Shown: positions 1 through 5,713 of the stretch, in pieces
How the letters are laid out: each line of letters begins with the position of its first letter
Numbering within the stretch: position 1 is the first letter of the stretch
Source of the DNA: Bacteroidota bacterium
Lineage (GTDB): Bacteria > Bacteroidota > Bacteroidia > Chitinophagales > Chitinophagaceae
DNA length: 5,713 nt
Direction of reading: 5' to 3'
NCBI GenBank assembly: GCA_028877005.1
Contig: JAGWPI010000379.1
Span: 1-5,713, forward strand
Made by a program: the position numbers and the translations under genes
The notes under the pieces: generated by a model
Database searches by the model: none
What the model was told of the DNA's origin: nothing
Seen by the model: only the letters and a program-made list of their open reading frames with translations

Positions 1-1392
1 GCCATTGTTGGCTTAGGCCGCACCGTTTATACCCATGAAAATTTTCGCGAAAGGTTAAGGAAAGGCATTGATTTGTACAGCAGAAGTAAAGACGATCCTA
101 AATCAGAGCAGCATTGGAATGAATTTAGCCAGCATATTCAATATATTGCTATGGATGGAGAAGATGCTGCTGCCTATAACAAATTAAGCGATTATGTTGC
201 ACTTAAAAACACTGAGTGGAATGTAAAGCCCCAAGTACTATTTTACTTGGCTGTAGCACCTCAATTGGTGCCGGATATTGCCACAAGTGTTGGTGGTTTA
301 AATCTAAGCAATGTTGCCCATTGTGTGCGTATTGTTATTGAAAAACCATTTGGCCACGATTTAGAAAGTGCCCATGAACTGAATGCTTTATTAAAAAGCA
401 TGTTTAAAGAAGAACAAATTTATAGGATAGACCACTACTTAGGTAAAGAAACTGTACAAAATATTCTAGCTTTTCGTTTTGCTAATGCCTTGTTTGAACC
501 TATTTGGAACCGTAACTATATAGATCATGTTCAAATTACCAATGCCGAAACAGTAGGGGTAGAAGAACGCGGTGGTTATTATGAAAAAAGTGGGGCATTA
601 CGCGATATGGTGCAAAACCATATTCTGCAATTAATTTGTATGATTGCTATGGAAGCCCCTGTTAGCTTTGATGCTAATGAAATACGTAATAAGAAAGTAG
701 ATGTATTAAATGCTATCCGGAAAATAACCAAAGAGCAAGCACACGAACATGCCGTACGTGGCCAATATAGCGCAGGATGGATGAAGGGTAAAGAAGTAAA
801 AGGATATAGAGAAGAAGAAAATGTACATCCTAACTCTAATGTAGAAACTTTTGCTGCCGTTAAATTTTTTATTGATAACTGGCGTTGGCAGGATGTGCCA
901 TTTTATGTGCGCACCGGTAAATACCTGCACGAAAAAACCACCATTATTACCATTCAGTTTAAGCAGGCACCTAAATTTGCATTTCCACCCGAGGCCGCTG
1001 AAACCTGGCGCCCTAATCGGTTAACCATTAGCATACAACCCAATATGGATATCCGTTTGCGCTTTCAAGCCAAGAAGCCCGGTCAGGATATTACCCTTAA
1101 TCCGGTGGACATGATTTTTAGTTATGCCGATGCCTATGATGGGCATGAACCGGAAGCTTATGAAACATTATTGTTAGATGTTATGCAGGGTAACGCTACC
1201 CTGTTTATGCGCGATGATCAGGTAGAGGCGGCATGGAAAATTATTATGCCTATTTTAGAAGCCTGGCAAATAAGACCACCGGTTGATTTTCCAAATTATA
1301 GTCCCGATAGTTGGGGGCCTGAAGATGCAGAAGCTTTAATTGCAAGAGATGGTCATAATTGGATTACGTTACCCTTGCCGCATAAAGATTAG
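1..1392 (+). CDS. zwf: Glucose-6-phosphate 1-dehydrogenase, 5'-truncated by the window edge
   Basis: Oxidises glucose 6-phosphate to 6-phosphogluconolactone with reduction of NAD(P)+, the entry step of the oxidative pentose phosphate pathway in the cytoplasm. The reading frame is open from base 1; the TTG at 73 is internal, because family-like sequence (AIVGLGRT...ENFRERL) precedes it. The visible part is 463 residues against a usual 490-510, so about 35-45 N-terminal residues carrying the nucleotide-binding G-x-x-G-D-L loop lie outside. Seen in window numbering: EKPFGHD (114-120), the active-site signature RIDHYLGKE (142-150) with substrate-binding His145 and Lys149, the [10 protein letters not shown] segment ending in the expected catalytic base His207, FYVRTGKYL (301-309) with a phosphate-contacting lysine, and the C-terminal WGP motif. 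All key residues present are intact. pgl follows 115 bases downstream on the same strand; gnd often lies next to zwf in related genomes and may be upstream (inference). Confidence 0.97.
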   Translation, partial: AIVGLGRTVYTHENFRERLRKGIDLYSRSKDDPKSEQHWNEFSQHIQYIAMDGEDAAAYNKLSDYVALKNTEWNVKPQVLFYLAVAPQLVPDIATSVGGLNLSNVAHCVRIVIEKPFGHDLESAHELNALLKSMFKEEQIYRIDHYLGKETVQNILAFRFANALFEPIWNRNYIDHVQITNAETVGVEERGGYYEKSGALRDMVQNHILQLICMIAMEAPVSFDANEIRNKKVDVLNAIRKITKEQAHEHAVRGQYSAGWMKGKEVKGYREEENVHPNSNVETFAAVKFFIDNWRWQDVPFYVRTGKYLHEKTTIITIQFKQAPKFAFPPEAAETWRPNRLTISIQPNMDIRLRFQAKKPGQDITLNPVDMIFSYADAYDGHEPEAYETLLLDVMQGNATLFMRDDQVEAAWKIIMPILEAWQIRPPVDFPNYSPDSWGPEDAEALIARDGHNWITLPLPHKD

Positions 1393-1399
1393 GATGTAC

Positions 1400-1416
1400 A
1401 AACAGTCTGTTTTTTT
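1400..1416 (+). terminator. Weak hairpin plus T-run after zwf
   Basis: Just after the zwf stop, AAACA-GTC-TGTTT forms a 5-bp stem with a 3-base loop that runs into a T-tract. The stem is short and AT-rich, so at best it is an attenuator or a 3'-end stabiliser; zwf and pgl may still be co-transcribed. The rest of the 115-base gap (to 1507) holds no clear promoter. TATAATTG at 1479-1486 resembles the Bacteroidota -7 box TAnnTTTG, but I see no well-spaced -33 TTTG. Confidence 0.2.
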
Positions 1417-1507
1417 AAAATAAAAAGATTGCTAAAAAAATATGGCTGCCGTACTTACGTACTACCCTTGGTGTAAAATATAATTGTTCACTTTTAAATG
1501 AAAATAA

Positions 1508-2239
1508 ATGCCATTGTATGTAGAACCCAATACCGATGTGTTAATGCACACAGTTGCCAATTGGATGGTAAACCTTATAGGCGAAACTTTGAAAAAACAA
1601 GGGCGTTTTACTTTGGCATTATCCGGCGGTAATACCCCTAAAAGTTTGCATCAACTGTTGGCTTCTGCTGCCTTTCGCGATAAAATTGATTGGGGTAAAA
1701 TACATTTCTTTTTTGGAGATGAACGTTTTGTGCCTTTTAATGATGTGCGTAATAATGCTAAAATGGCATTTGATACCTTATTGAATCTGGTACCGGTTGT
1801 ACCTGAGCAAATTCACATCATGCAAACTGAAAATATTACGCCCGAAGCCTCTGCGGAGGCTTATGAAAATATATTGCATCAATACTTTAATGATGGCGGT
1901 TTTAGTTTTGATTTGGTTTTATTGGGAATGGGTGATGATGGCCACACATTGTCCTTATTCCCGGGTACATCGGTGATTGATGAAACAAAAAAATGGGTAA
2001 CGCATCTATGGTTAGCTGCTCAGGATATGTATAGAATTACCCTAACTGCACCTATTGTAAACCAGTCTGCCCACGTGGCTTTTTTAACTACAGGTGCCAA
2101 TAAAGCACAGGCTTTAAAAGCTGTATTAGAAGGACCTAAACAAGTACATCACTTTCCTGCACAAATTATTCAACCTAAGGGCAAACTGCATTGGTTTACC
2201 GATGTGGCTGCTGCAGCATTGCTAACACCTTCACTCTAA
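1508..2239 (+). CDS. pgl: 6-phosphogluconolactonase
   Basis: Hydrolyses 6-phosphogluconolactone, the product of Zwf, to 6-phosphogluconate in the cytoplasm. It is 243 residues long, the normal size of the bacterial DevB/SOL-type lactonase. Seen: the phosphate-binding loop LALSGGNTPK (36-45), FFGDERFVP (68-76), and the signature GMGDDGHT-x-SLFPGT (140-154), which carries the conserved Asp and His of the active site. Leu148 replaces the more common Ala in the GHTASLFPG form. The ATG at 1508 is the most upstream possible start, because an in-frame TAA abuts it at 1505-1507; an ATG at 1498 is in another frame. No Shine-Dalgarno sequence is visible, as is usual in Bacteroidota. It lies directly downstream of zwf, consistent with a pentose phosphate operon, and ends one base before a strong terminator stem. 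Confidence 0.97.
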   Translation: MPLYVEPNTDVLMHTVANWMVNLIGETLKKQGRFTLALSGGNTPKSLHQLLASAAFRDKIDWGKIHFFFGDERFVPFNDVRNNAKMAFDTLLNLVPVVPEQIHIMQTENITPEASAEAYENILHQYFNDGGFSFDLVLLGMGDDGHTLSLFPGTSVIDETKKWVTHLWLAAQDMYRITLTAPIVNQSAHVAFLTTGANKAQALKAVLEGPKQVHHFPAQIIQPKGKLHWFTDVAAAALLTPSL

Positions 2240-2271
2240 AAAAACCCGGGTAAAAAACTCCCCGGGTTTTT
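2240..2271. terminator. Bidirectional intrinsic terminator between convergent units
   Basis: Perfect 11-bp stem AAAAACCCGGG (2240-2250) and CCCGGGTTTTT (2261-2271) with a 10-base loop. The A-run on the left and T-run on the right make it work in either direction. On the plus strand it ends the zwf-pgl unit, overlapping the end of pgl almost completely. On the minus strand it lies 34 bases after the stop of the DUF2892 gene. Confidence 0.9.
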
Positions 2272-2304
2272 CAGTAAACAAACCATAATAAACCCATCCG
2301 TTTC

Positions 2305-2520
2305 TTATTGTTTTTGAGGTGTTACCTTGCAGGTTTTGATACCGAAAATGGTATACAAAGGGCAAAATGAAATGAAAGAAGTTGCCAAAAATACTGCACC
2401 AAGTATTAATAAAATAATGCCAAAAGTACCGGTAACGGTTTGCGTAAAGTACAATATGGCAAATACAATGGCCAGTATTACGCGAATAATGCGGTCTGCA
2501 CCGCCCATGTTTTTTTTCAT
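2305..2520 (-). CDS. DUF2892 (YgaP-like transmembrane) small inner-membrane protein
   Basis: A 71-residue protein recognisable as the DUF2892 family by its start KKNMGGADRIIRVI (2-15), two hydrophobic helices (about 11-29 and 33-52) separated by a short TGTFG turn, and the ending FCPLYTIFGIKTC (52-64). In other bacteria this domain occurs alone or fused behind a rhodanese domain, as in E. coli YgaP; here there is no rhodanese partner. Cys53 and Cys64 flank the end of the second helix and are the only cysteines, so a thiol or sulfur role is conceivable but not shown. Start chosen at the ATG at 2520; the ATG at codon 5 (2508) is a possible alternative. It is the last gene of a minus-strand run behind the receptor and the 33-residue gene, and is followed by the shared terminator. 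Molecular function of the family is unknown. Confidence 0.9.
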   Translation of the reverse strand: MKKNMGGADRIIRVILAIVFAILYFTQTVTGTFGIILLILGAVFLATSFISFCPLYTIFGIKTCKVTPQKQ

Positions 2521-2582
2521 ATACTTGTTTTTGTTTTTTTATATATAATTGAATGAAGCCAATGCCTATGGATTTTATTATG

Positions 2583-2684
2583 TTAACTGTTCGGTAAAAA
2601 ATATTGTATAATACCTGCTACTCCCCAAGCCAATAACGCACAAATAATACAAACCAACAGAAGTTTAAACCATGTGCCCTTCAT
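2583..2684 (-). CDS. 33-residue single-helix membrane miniprotein
   Basis: A short ATG-to-TAA frame of 34 codons, read by hand from the minus strand. The protein begins MKGTWFKLLL, continues as an uninterrupted hydrophobic stretch (about residues 8-26, including a CIIC pair at 12-15 and Trp20), and ends QYFLPNS. This is the layout of a bitopic membrane miniprotein: short charged N-terminus with Lys2 and Lys7, one helix with tryptophans near its ends, and a short polar tail with no charged residues after the helix. It sits 63 bases after the receptor stop and 62 bases before the DUF2892 start, on the same strand, filling an otherwise empty gap. No Shine-Dalgarno sequence is visible. I do not recognise a family. 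It could be an accessory peptide for a membrane complex, or a chance frame; the clean protein-like composition and placement favour a real gene. Confidence 0.6.
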   Translation of the reverse strand: MKGTWFKLLLVCIICALLAWGVAGIIQYFLPNS

Positions 2685-2747
2685 TGCGGATATAAAATTA
2701 ATTGGTTGTTTTTTGATAAAACATGATAAAAGTCACACAACTGATTT

Positions 2748-4925
2748 TTACCATTTAATTTGTACCGACAAGTTTAATACCCTTCCTTCTAATGGACCCC
2801 AAATATCACTAAATACCGGATTGTTATAAGGAGGGTATACCAATTGCCCGTAGTTGCCTTGTTTAAAGTTAAATATATTTTCACAATTTAGTACAACAGA
2901 TATTTTTTTGAACTGATAATTCAGCATGGCGGCCGAAAGTACATAATCTCTGGTGCTACTGCCATCCTCTAAATATTGTTTACCTGTATAGGATAATTCA
3001 AGGCCTATTCTAAACTGATCGGCAATTTCAAAACTAGCTAATCCGGCAATTTTGTGTTGGGCAATTAATGGAAAATGGGGTGCTTGTGGGTCATAGTTGC
3101 GTTGTGTATGGGTATATACATAGCCTAAGTACAATTCTGTTTCATCTTCTCTGGCTTGTAAATAAGTTTCAAATCCTGCCGTGGTTAAATTTTGTGCAGC
3201 ATTATACCAATGCATGTTATATGGATTGGTGATAGAATCTAATAACAAGGGATGAGTTATTGCTGTATAAAAAAAACTTTGGTTAACTGTAAACTGCCAT
3301 TCATCACCGCGCCATTTGTAATTTAAATCTATATTAGCGCCACTACTTTTTTCTGCTATAGTATTGGTTTTAAAGCCGGCTATATACCGGTAAAAACGTT
3401 CATCTACATCGCCCGAAAATAAAGAGGGTGTTTTATAGCCCATACCACCACCTAACCGAACGGTGAGGTTTTGATTAAAGCGATACATAAATGAAATACG
3501 GGGTAATATGAAATTACCATACACACTATGATGGTCTACACGTAAGCCGGCCTCTGCTGTTAAAGCAGGTGTTATTTTCCAATCGTCTTGCACATAAGCG
3601 CCAATAGTATAACCACTTTCATTGGTTAATAAAGTACTGTCCGGTTGATGTTTCATAAAGGCATCACCGTTAAAGTTAATGCCGGCAATCCAGTTGTGCT
3701 TATTTGTTTTTTTACTGTAGGCCAACTCACTATACCAAAGGTTTTGAGTGGCTTGCATACCAAATAAATCAGTAAGTACCGTGCGATTATATAAGCTGGT
3801 AGTGGCTTTTAAACTTAGGTGTGCACCATTAGGTAACCGATTTTCCCAATCTGCATCAAATGTATTGCGCCAACTTTTGTTTTGAATAAAAAATTGATGT
3901 TGGTTATTGGTGGTACCCTTTAATACTTGCATATCGCCACCTTTTCTGTCTTCTGCGTTTAAAGTATATCCTAAAATTAAACTGCTGTTGGGGTTGTTAT
4001 ATATAAATAAACGTGGATGTACAAATATGCTTTTAACATTAGGTACCGTGCTAAAGCCATTGTTGTACACATCTACAGCTTGTTGAAGATTACCACCCGC
4101 AAATAGGGTATAGCCCAAACTATTATTACGTGCAGCTGAAAATACATTCAGGTTGTTTTCTAATAAAGAGGTTCGGTTAACAATTAAGCTATTTTCGGGT
4201 TGATTGCGCTTGGGTGTTTTTGAAACCAAGTTCATCATACCGGCAATAGCACCACCACCATACAAGGTTGAGGATGCGCCTTTAATTAACTCTACCTGCT
4301 TTAAATCCAAGGGTGGAATTTGTAATAGGCCAAAACTGCCGGAATACCCGGCAAATAAAGGCATGCCATCCCGCAGTATTTGGGTGTATCTGCCCGGTAA
4401 GCCCTGAATACGTAAATCGGCATTGCCGGTAGCCGCATTGGTTTGTTGCACTTGTATGCCGGCCACATCGCCCAATAAACCTAATAAATTACCAGGATTA
4501 ATTTGTGTTTCTTCTTCTATCTCTTCTGAGCCAATTACTTCCACCCTTGTAGGCAAATCTTCTATTCTAGAATTGGTTTTAGAGGCAGCTACTACTACAA
4601 CATCTGCTAATTGGTGGGTTTGGTTATGCAGGGCTATTGTTATCCATACATCGCCTTTTAGGGGCAATTGCACACTAGTGTCTTTACCTGCCAAACCGGT
4701 ATAACTAAAGCGTATTTTTTGTTTTAATTCTGTGGTATGTAGTGGTAGTAAAAAGTGGCCACTACTATCGGTGGTGGTGGTTTTTTTTATTTCAGGTAAA
4801 TAAACAGAAACACCCTGTAAAGGATGCGTTCCGGTGCTATCCAGTACAATTCCTCGCAATGTTTGTTGTGCCCAAATACTTTGGGTAACCAAAAACAAAC
4901 AACAAATAATATAAATACGACGCAT
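2748..4925 (-). CDS. TonB-dependent outer-membrane receptor, substrate unknown
   Basis: Outer-membrane beta-barrel transporter driven by TonB-ExbB-ExbD. I start it at the ATG at 4925, giving 725 residues that open with MRRIYIICCLFLV and a clean signal peptide cut after IWA (17-19). A TTG at 4949 would add eight residues and spoil the signal peptide. Domains: carboxypeptidase-regulatory-like beta-sandwich (about 22-100), a linker with a TonB-box-like DVVVVAA (108-114), plug (about 118-236) with RIEDLPTRVEVIG (120-132), RIQGLPGRYTQILRDGMP (172-189) and the conserved LYGGGAIAGMMNLVSK (221-236), then a barrel to the C-terminal Trp725, an aromatic end as expected for BAM recognition. At 725 residues, with no SusD gene beside it, it is the siderophore/vitamin/metal size class rather than a SusC glycan importer. 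Nothing visible fixes the ligand. The 33-residue and DUF2892 genes follow on the same strand. Confidence 0.93.
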   Translation of the reverse strand: MRRIYIICCLFLVTQSIWAQQTLRGIVLDSTGTHPLQGVSVYLPEIKKTTTTDSSGHFLLPLHTTELKQKIRFSYTGLAGKDTSVQLPLKGDVWITIALHNQTHQLADVVVVAASKTNSRIEDLPTRVEVIGSEEIEEETQINPGNLLGLLGDVAGIQVQQTNAATGNADLRIQGLPGRYTQILRDGMPLFAGYSGSFGLLQIPPLDLKQVELIKGASSTLYGGGAIAGMMNLVSKTPKRNQPENSLIVNRTSLLENNLNVFSAARNNSLGYTLFAGGNLQQAVDVYNNGFSTVPNVKSIFVHPRLFIYNNPNSSLILGYTLNAEDRKGGDMQVLKGTTNNQHQFFIQNKSWRNTFDADWENRLPNGAHLSLKATTSLYNRTVLTDLFGMQATQNLWYSELAYSKKTNKHNWIAGINFNGDAFMKHQPDSTLLTNESGYTIGAYVQDDWKITPALTAEAGLRVDHHSVYGNFILPRISFMYRFNQNLTVRLGGGMGYKTPSLFSGDVDERFYRYIAGFKTNTIAEKSSGANIDLNYKWRGDEWQFTVNQSFFYTAITHPLLLDSITNPYNMHWYNAAQNLTTAGFETYLQAREDETELYLGYVYTHTQRNYDPQAPHFPLIAQHKIAGLASFEIADQFRIGLELSYTGKQYLEDGSSTRDYVLSAAMLNYQFKKISVVLNCENIFNFKQGNYGQLVYPPYNNPVFSDIWGPLEGRVLNLSVQIKW

Positions 4926-4928
4926 AAT

Positions 4929-4944
4929 TTTATTGTTGAATAAA
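4929..4944 (-). promoter_or_regulatory. Small hairpin 3 bases before the receptor start codon
   Basis: On the minus strand TTTATT-CAAC-AATAAA forms a perfect 6-bp stem with a 4-base loop, ending 3 bases before the ATG at 4925. It would occupy the ribosome-binding zone. All stem pairs are A-T, so it is weak and may be chance in AT-rich DNA. If the TTG at 4949 were the start it would be coding; the signal peptide argues against that. Confidence 0.25.
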
Positions 4945-4958
4945 TGCAAAATAATTTT

Positions 4959-4988
4959 CGGTAATACTATACCGTTGTAACATTGTTA
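4959..4988. promoter_or_regulatory. Two adjacent inverted repeats upstream of the receptor gene (possible operator)
   Basis: CGGTA-ATACTA-TACCG (4959-4974) and TAACA-T-TGTTA (4978-4988) lie 34-63 bases before the ATG of the receptor, where a promoter and repressor or activator site would be expected. TTTTG, readable on the minus strand around 5000, could serve as a -33 element, but I see no convincing TAnnTTTG at the right spacing. The remaining upstream DNA (4989-5043) shows nothing further. No known regulator motif (for example a Fur box) is recognised. Confidence 0.3.
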
Positions 4989-5043
4989 TGATACACAAAA
5001 GCTATTGTTTCCGGCAACCCACCTTATTAAAGGTATATTAGGT

Positions 5044-5073
5044 AAAAGGCTTCGGGCAGTTGTTTGACCGAAG
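5044..5073 (-). terminator. Probable terminator of the TPR / anchored-protein unit
   Basis: On the minus strand CTTCGG (5073-5068) and CCGAAG (5055-5050) form a 6-bp GC-containing stem around a 12-base loop, followed by CC and then TTTT (5047-5044). It begins about 30 bases after the stop at 5103 and precedes the receptor gene, so it probably separates the two transcription units. The T-run is short and the loop long, so efficiency is uncertain. Confidence 0.45.
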
Positions 5074-5102
5074 AAATGAGGCTTTTTGCAGGTTGCACGT
5101 GC

Positions 5103-5543
5103 TTATGCTACTGAAGTTAGTGGAGGATGGAATATACTACCGGTATAACCATATGGTAAAATATATGTACCATTTATAACAGTGAAGCTTTTTTGTAAGA
5201 GAGGTTGAGAAACAATTGGTGTAGTAGTTTCTGGTGTATAAAACAAAACAGTAAAGCCAATAGTAGAGGTATTGGGAAGCGGCAAAAAGGGATGGTTGTT
5301 AGGGGTTTGGTTTTCCTGCTGTTCGGTAGGGTCAATTCCGGCTAGCAATAATTTTTCACCAATAAACTCTATTACATCCATGTTAGTATCTTCCTGCAAA
5401 TAAAAATTATACATAGCCACTAAACTCCGTCCGGCATTTAATTGGTTAGGCATGGTTACTAGCGTGTACAAGCTAAATATAGCTGTTACCGCTATTAGTA
5501 ATAGGGTTTTAAAACCTTTCCAAAATATATTTGCTATAGGCAT
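5103..5543 (-). CDS. Hypothetical membrane-anchored protein, 146 residues
   Basis: I do not recognise the family. Start chosen at the ATG at 5543; a TTG two codons further upstream (5549) lies inside a hairpin and is less likely. The N-terminus (MPIANIFWKGFK) is positively charged and leads into one hydrophobic segment (about 13-31), a signal anchor or uncleaved signal peptide, so the remaining 115 residues are probably outside the cytoplasmic membrane. The body begins with a helical, acidic part (LVAMYNFYLQEDTNMDVIEF, 43-62), then a Pro/Asn/Gln-rich linker (about 74-92), then a beta-rich, Thr-rich end rich in aromatics and prolines (about 95-146). There are no cysteines and no recognisable catalytic motif. 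The TPR-like gene ends 20 bases upstream on the same strand, so the two are probably co-transcribed. The unbroken frame, signal-anchor layout and spacing support a real gene. Confidence 0.75.
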   Translation of the reverse strand: MPIANIFWKGFKTLLLIAVTAIFSLYTLVTMPNQLNAGRSLVAMYNFYLQEDTNMDVIEFIGEKLLLAGIDPTEQQENQTPNNHPFLPLPNTSTIGFTVLFYTPETTTPIVSQPLLQKSFTVINGTYILPYGYTGSIFHPPLTSVA

Positions 5544-5559
5544 ATACAAGGTTTTGTAT
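5544..5559 (-). promoter_or_regulatory. Hairpin directly abutting the start codon of the 146-residue gene
   Basis: On the minus strand ATACAA-AACC-TTGTAT is a perfect 6-bp stem with a 4-base loop, and the next three bases are the ATG at 5543. It fills 16 of the 20 bases between the TPR-like stop codon and this start, so it could make translation of the second gene depend on ribosomes finishing the first. Chance is possible. Confidence 0.3.
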
Positions 5560-5563
5560 TGGG

Positions 5564-5713
5564 TTACCCGGGTATACGAGAAATATATTTTTCAATTTCT
5601 TTAATCTGATCAACCACTTGTTTGGTTTTGGGTTTACAGGCTTTTGCCTTTCTAAAATAATCTTTAGCAGCTCTAAATTCGCGTTTATTCATAAAAATCT
5701 GGCACATACCCAA
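5564..5713 (-). CDS. C-terminal fragment of a TPR-like protein (5' end outside the window)
   Basis: The frame is open from the window edge to the TAA at 5566-5564, giving 49 visible residues. They fit one tetratricopeptide helix-turn-helix repeat: in visible numbering Cys4, Phe7, Phe13, Ala16, Phe20, Ala23 and Pro28 occupy the repeat's positions 8, 11, 17, 20, 24, 27 and 32. A basic capping helix (about 31-45) follows and the chain ends RIPG. The family usually serves as a protein-protein interaction scaffold; the partner and full length cannot be seen. It lies 20 bases upstream of the anchored protein gene, and the two may work together. The single repeat visible is clear but degenerate, so the TPR call is probable, not certain. 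Confidence 0.7.
   Translation of the reverse strand: MGMCQIFMNKREFRAAKDYFRKAKACKPKTKQVVDQIKEIEKYISRIPG

Noticed and set aside
73..75. TTG at 73 as the start of zwf
   Set aside because: The frame is open to base 1 and the preceding residues match the conserved Zwf N-terminal region, so the gene simply begins before the window.
706..930. Minus-strand frame inside zwf
   Set aside because: It lies wholly opposite highly conserved zwf codons; a shadow frame.
1451..1462. GTAC-TTAC-GTAC inverted repeat before pgl
   Set aside because: It has only a 4-bp arm, which is self-complementary and expected by chance, and there is no associated promoter element.
1498..1507. ATG at 1498 as the start of pgl or of a leader peptide
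   Set aside because: It is in a different frame from pgl, and the frame runs only about 45 codons inside pgl with no protein-like character.
2327..2548. Plus-strand frame opposite the DUF2892 gene
   Set aside because: It is antisense to a recognisable family member and has no coherent composition of its own.
4204..4704. Plus-strand frames opposite the receptor plug region
   Set aside because: They are antisense to conserved plug-domain codons and have no family resemblance.
4989..5102. Cobalamin or other riboswitch before the TonB receptor
   Set aside because: No B12-box (GCCACTG) or other recognisable riboswitch core is present; the only hairpin fits a terminator of the upstream unit.
5565..5574. 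Perfect 10-base palindrome TACCCGGGTA over the TPR-like stop codon
   Set aside because: It lacks a loop and has no second copy or promoter context; most likely coincidence, since nearly all of it lies in the final codons.

Overview
The window looks like a chromosomal segment from a Bacteroidota bacterium, probably of the Chitinophagaceae/Sphingobacteriia type. The reasons are AT-rich DNA, start codons without recognisable Shine-Dalgarno sequences, and a TonB-dependent receptor with the N-terminal carboxypeptidase-regulatory-like domain typical of this phylum. The placement is inferred from protein style only. I see no mobile elements, CRISPR array, tRNA or rRNA.

Left part, plus strand (1-2239): the 3' portion of zwf (glucose-6-phosphate dehydrogenase, cut by the window edge) followed by pgl (6-phosphogluconolactonase). 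Together they catalyse the first two steps of the oxidative pentose phosphate pathway, making NADPH and 6-phosphogluconate. A strong hairpin at 2240-2271 closes this unit and, read in reverse, also closes the opposing one.

Middle part, minus strand (4925 down to 2305): a TonB-dependent outer-membrane receptor of unknown substrate, then a 33-residue single-helix membrane miniprotein that is easily missed, then a 71-residue DUF2892 (YgaP-like) inner-membrane protein. All three point the same way with gaps of about 60 bases and end at the shared terminator, so they may be co-transcribed.

Right part, minus strand (5713 down to 5103): the C-terminal end of a TPR-like protein, followed 20 bases later by a 146-residue membrane-anchored protein that I do not recognise. 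A probable terminator hairpin (5044-5073) separates this pair from the receptor. The roughly 175 bases before the receptor also hold two short inverted repeats that could be operator sites.

Most of the window is ordinary core metabolism and envelope genes. The items worth a second look are the miniprotein, the unrecognised anchored protein, the orphan receptor, and small hairpins placed directly before two start codons. I found no evidence for a wholly new system.
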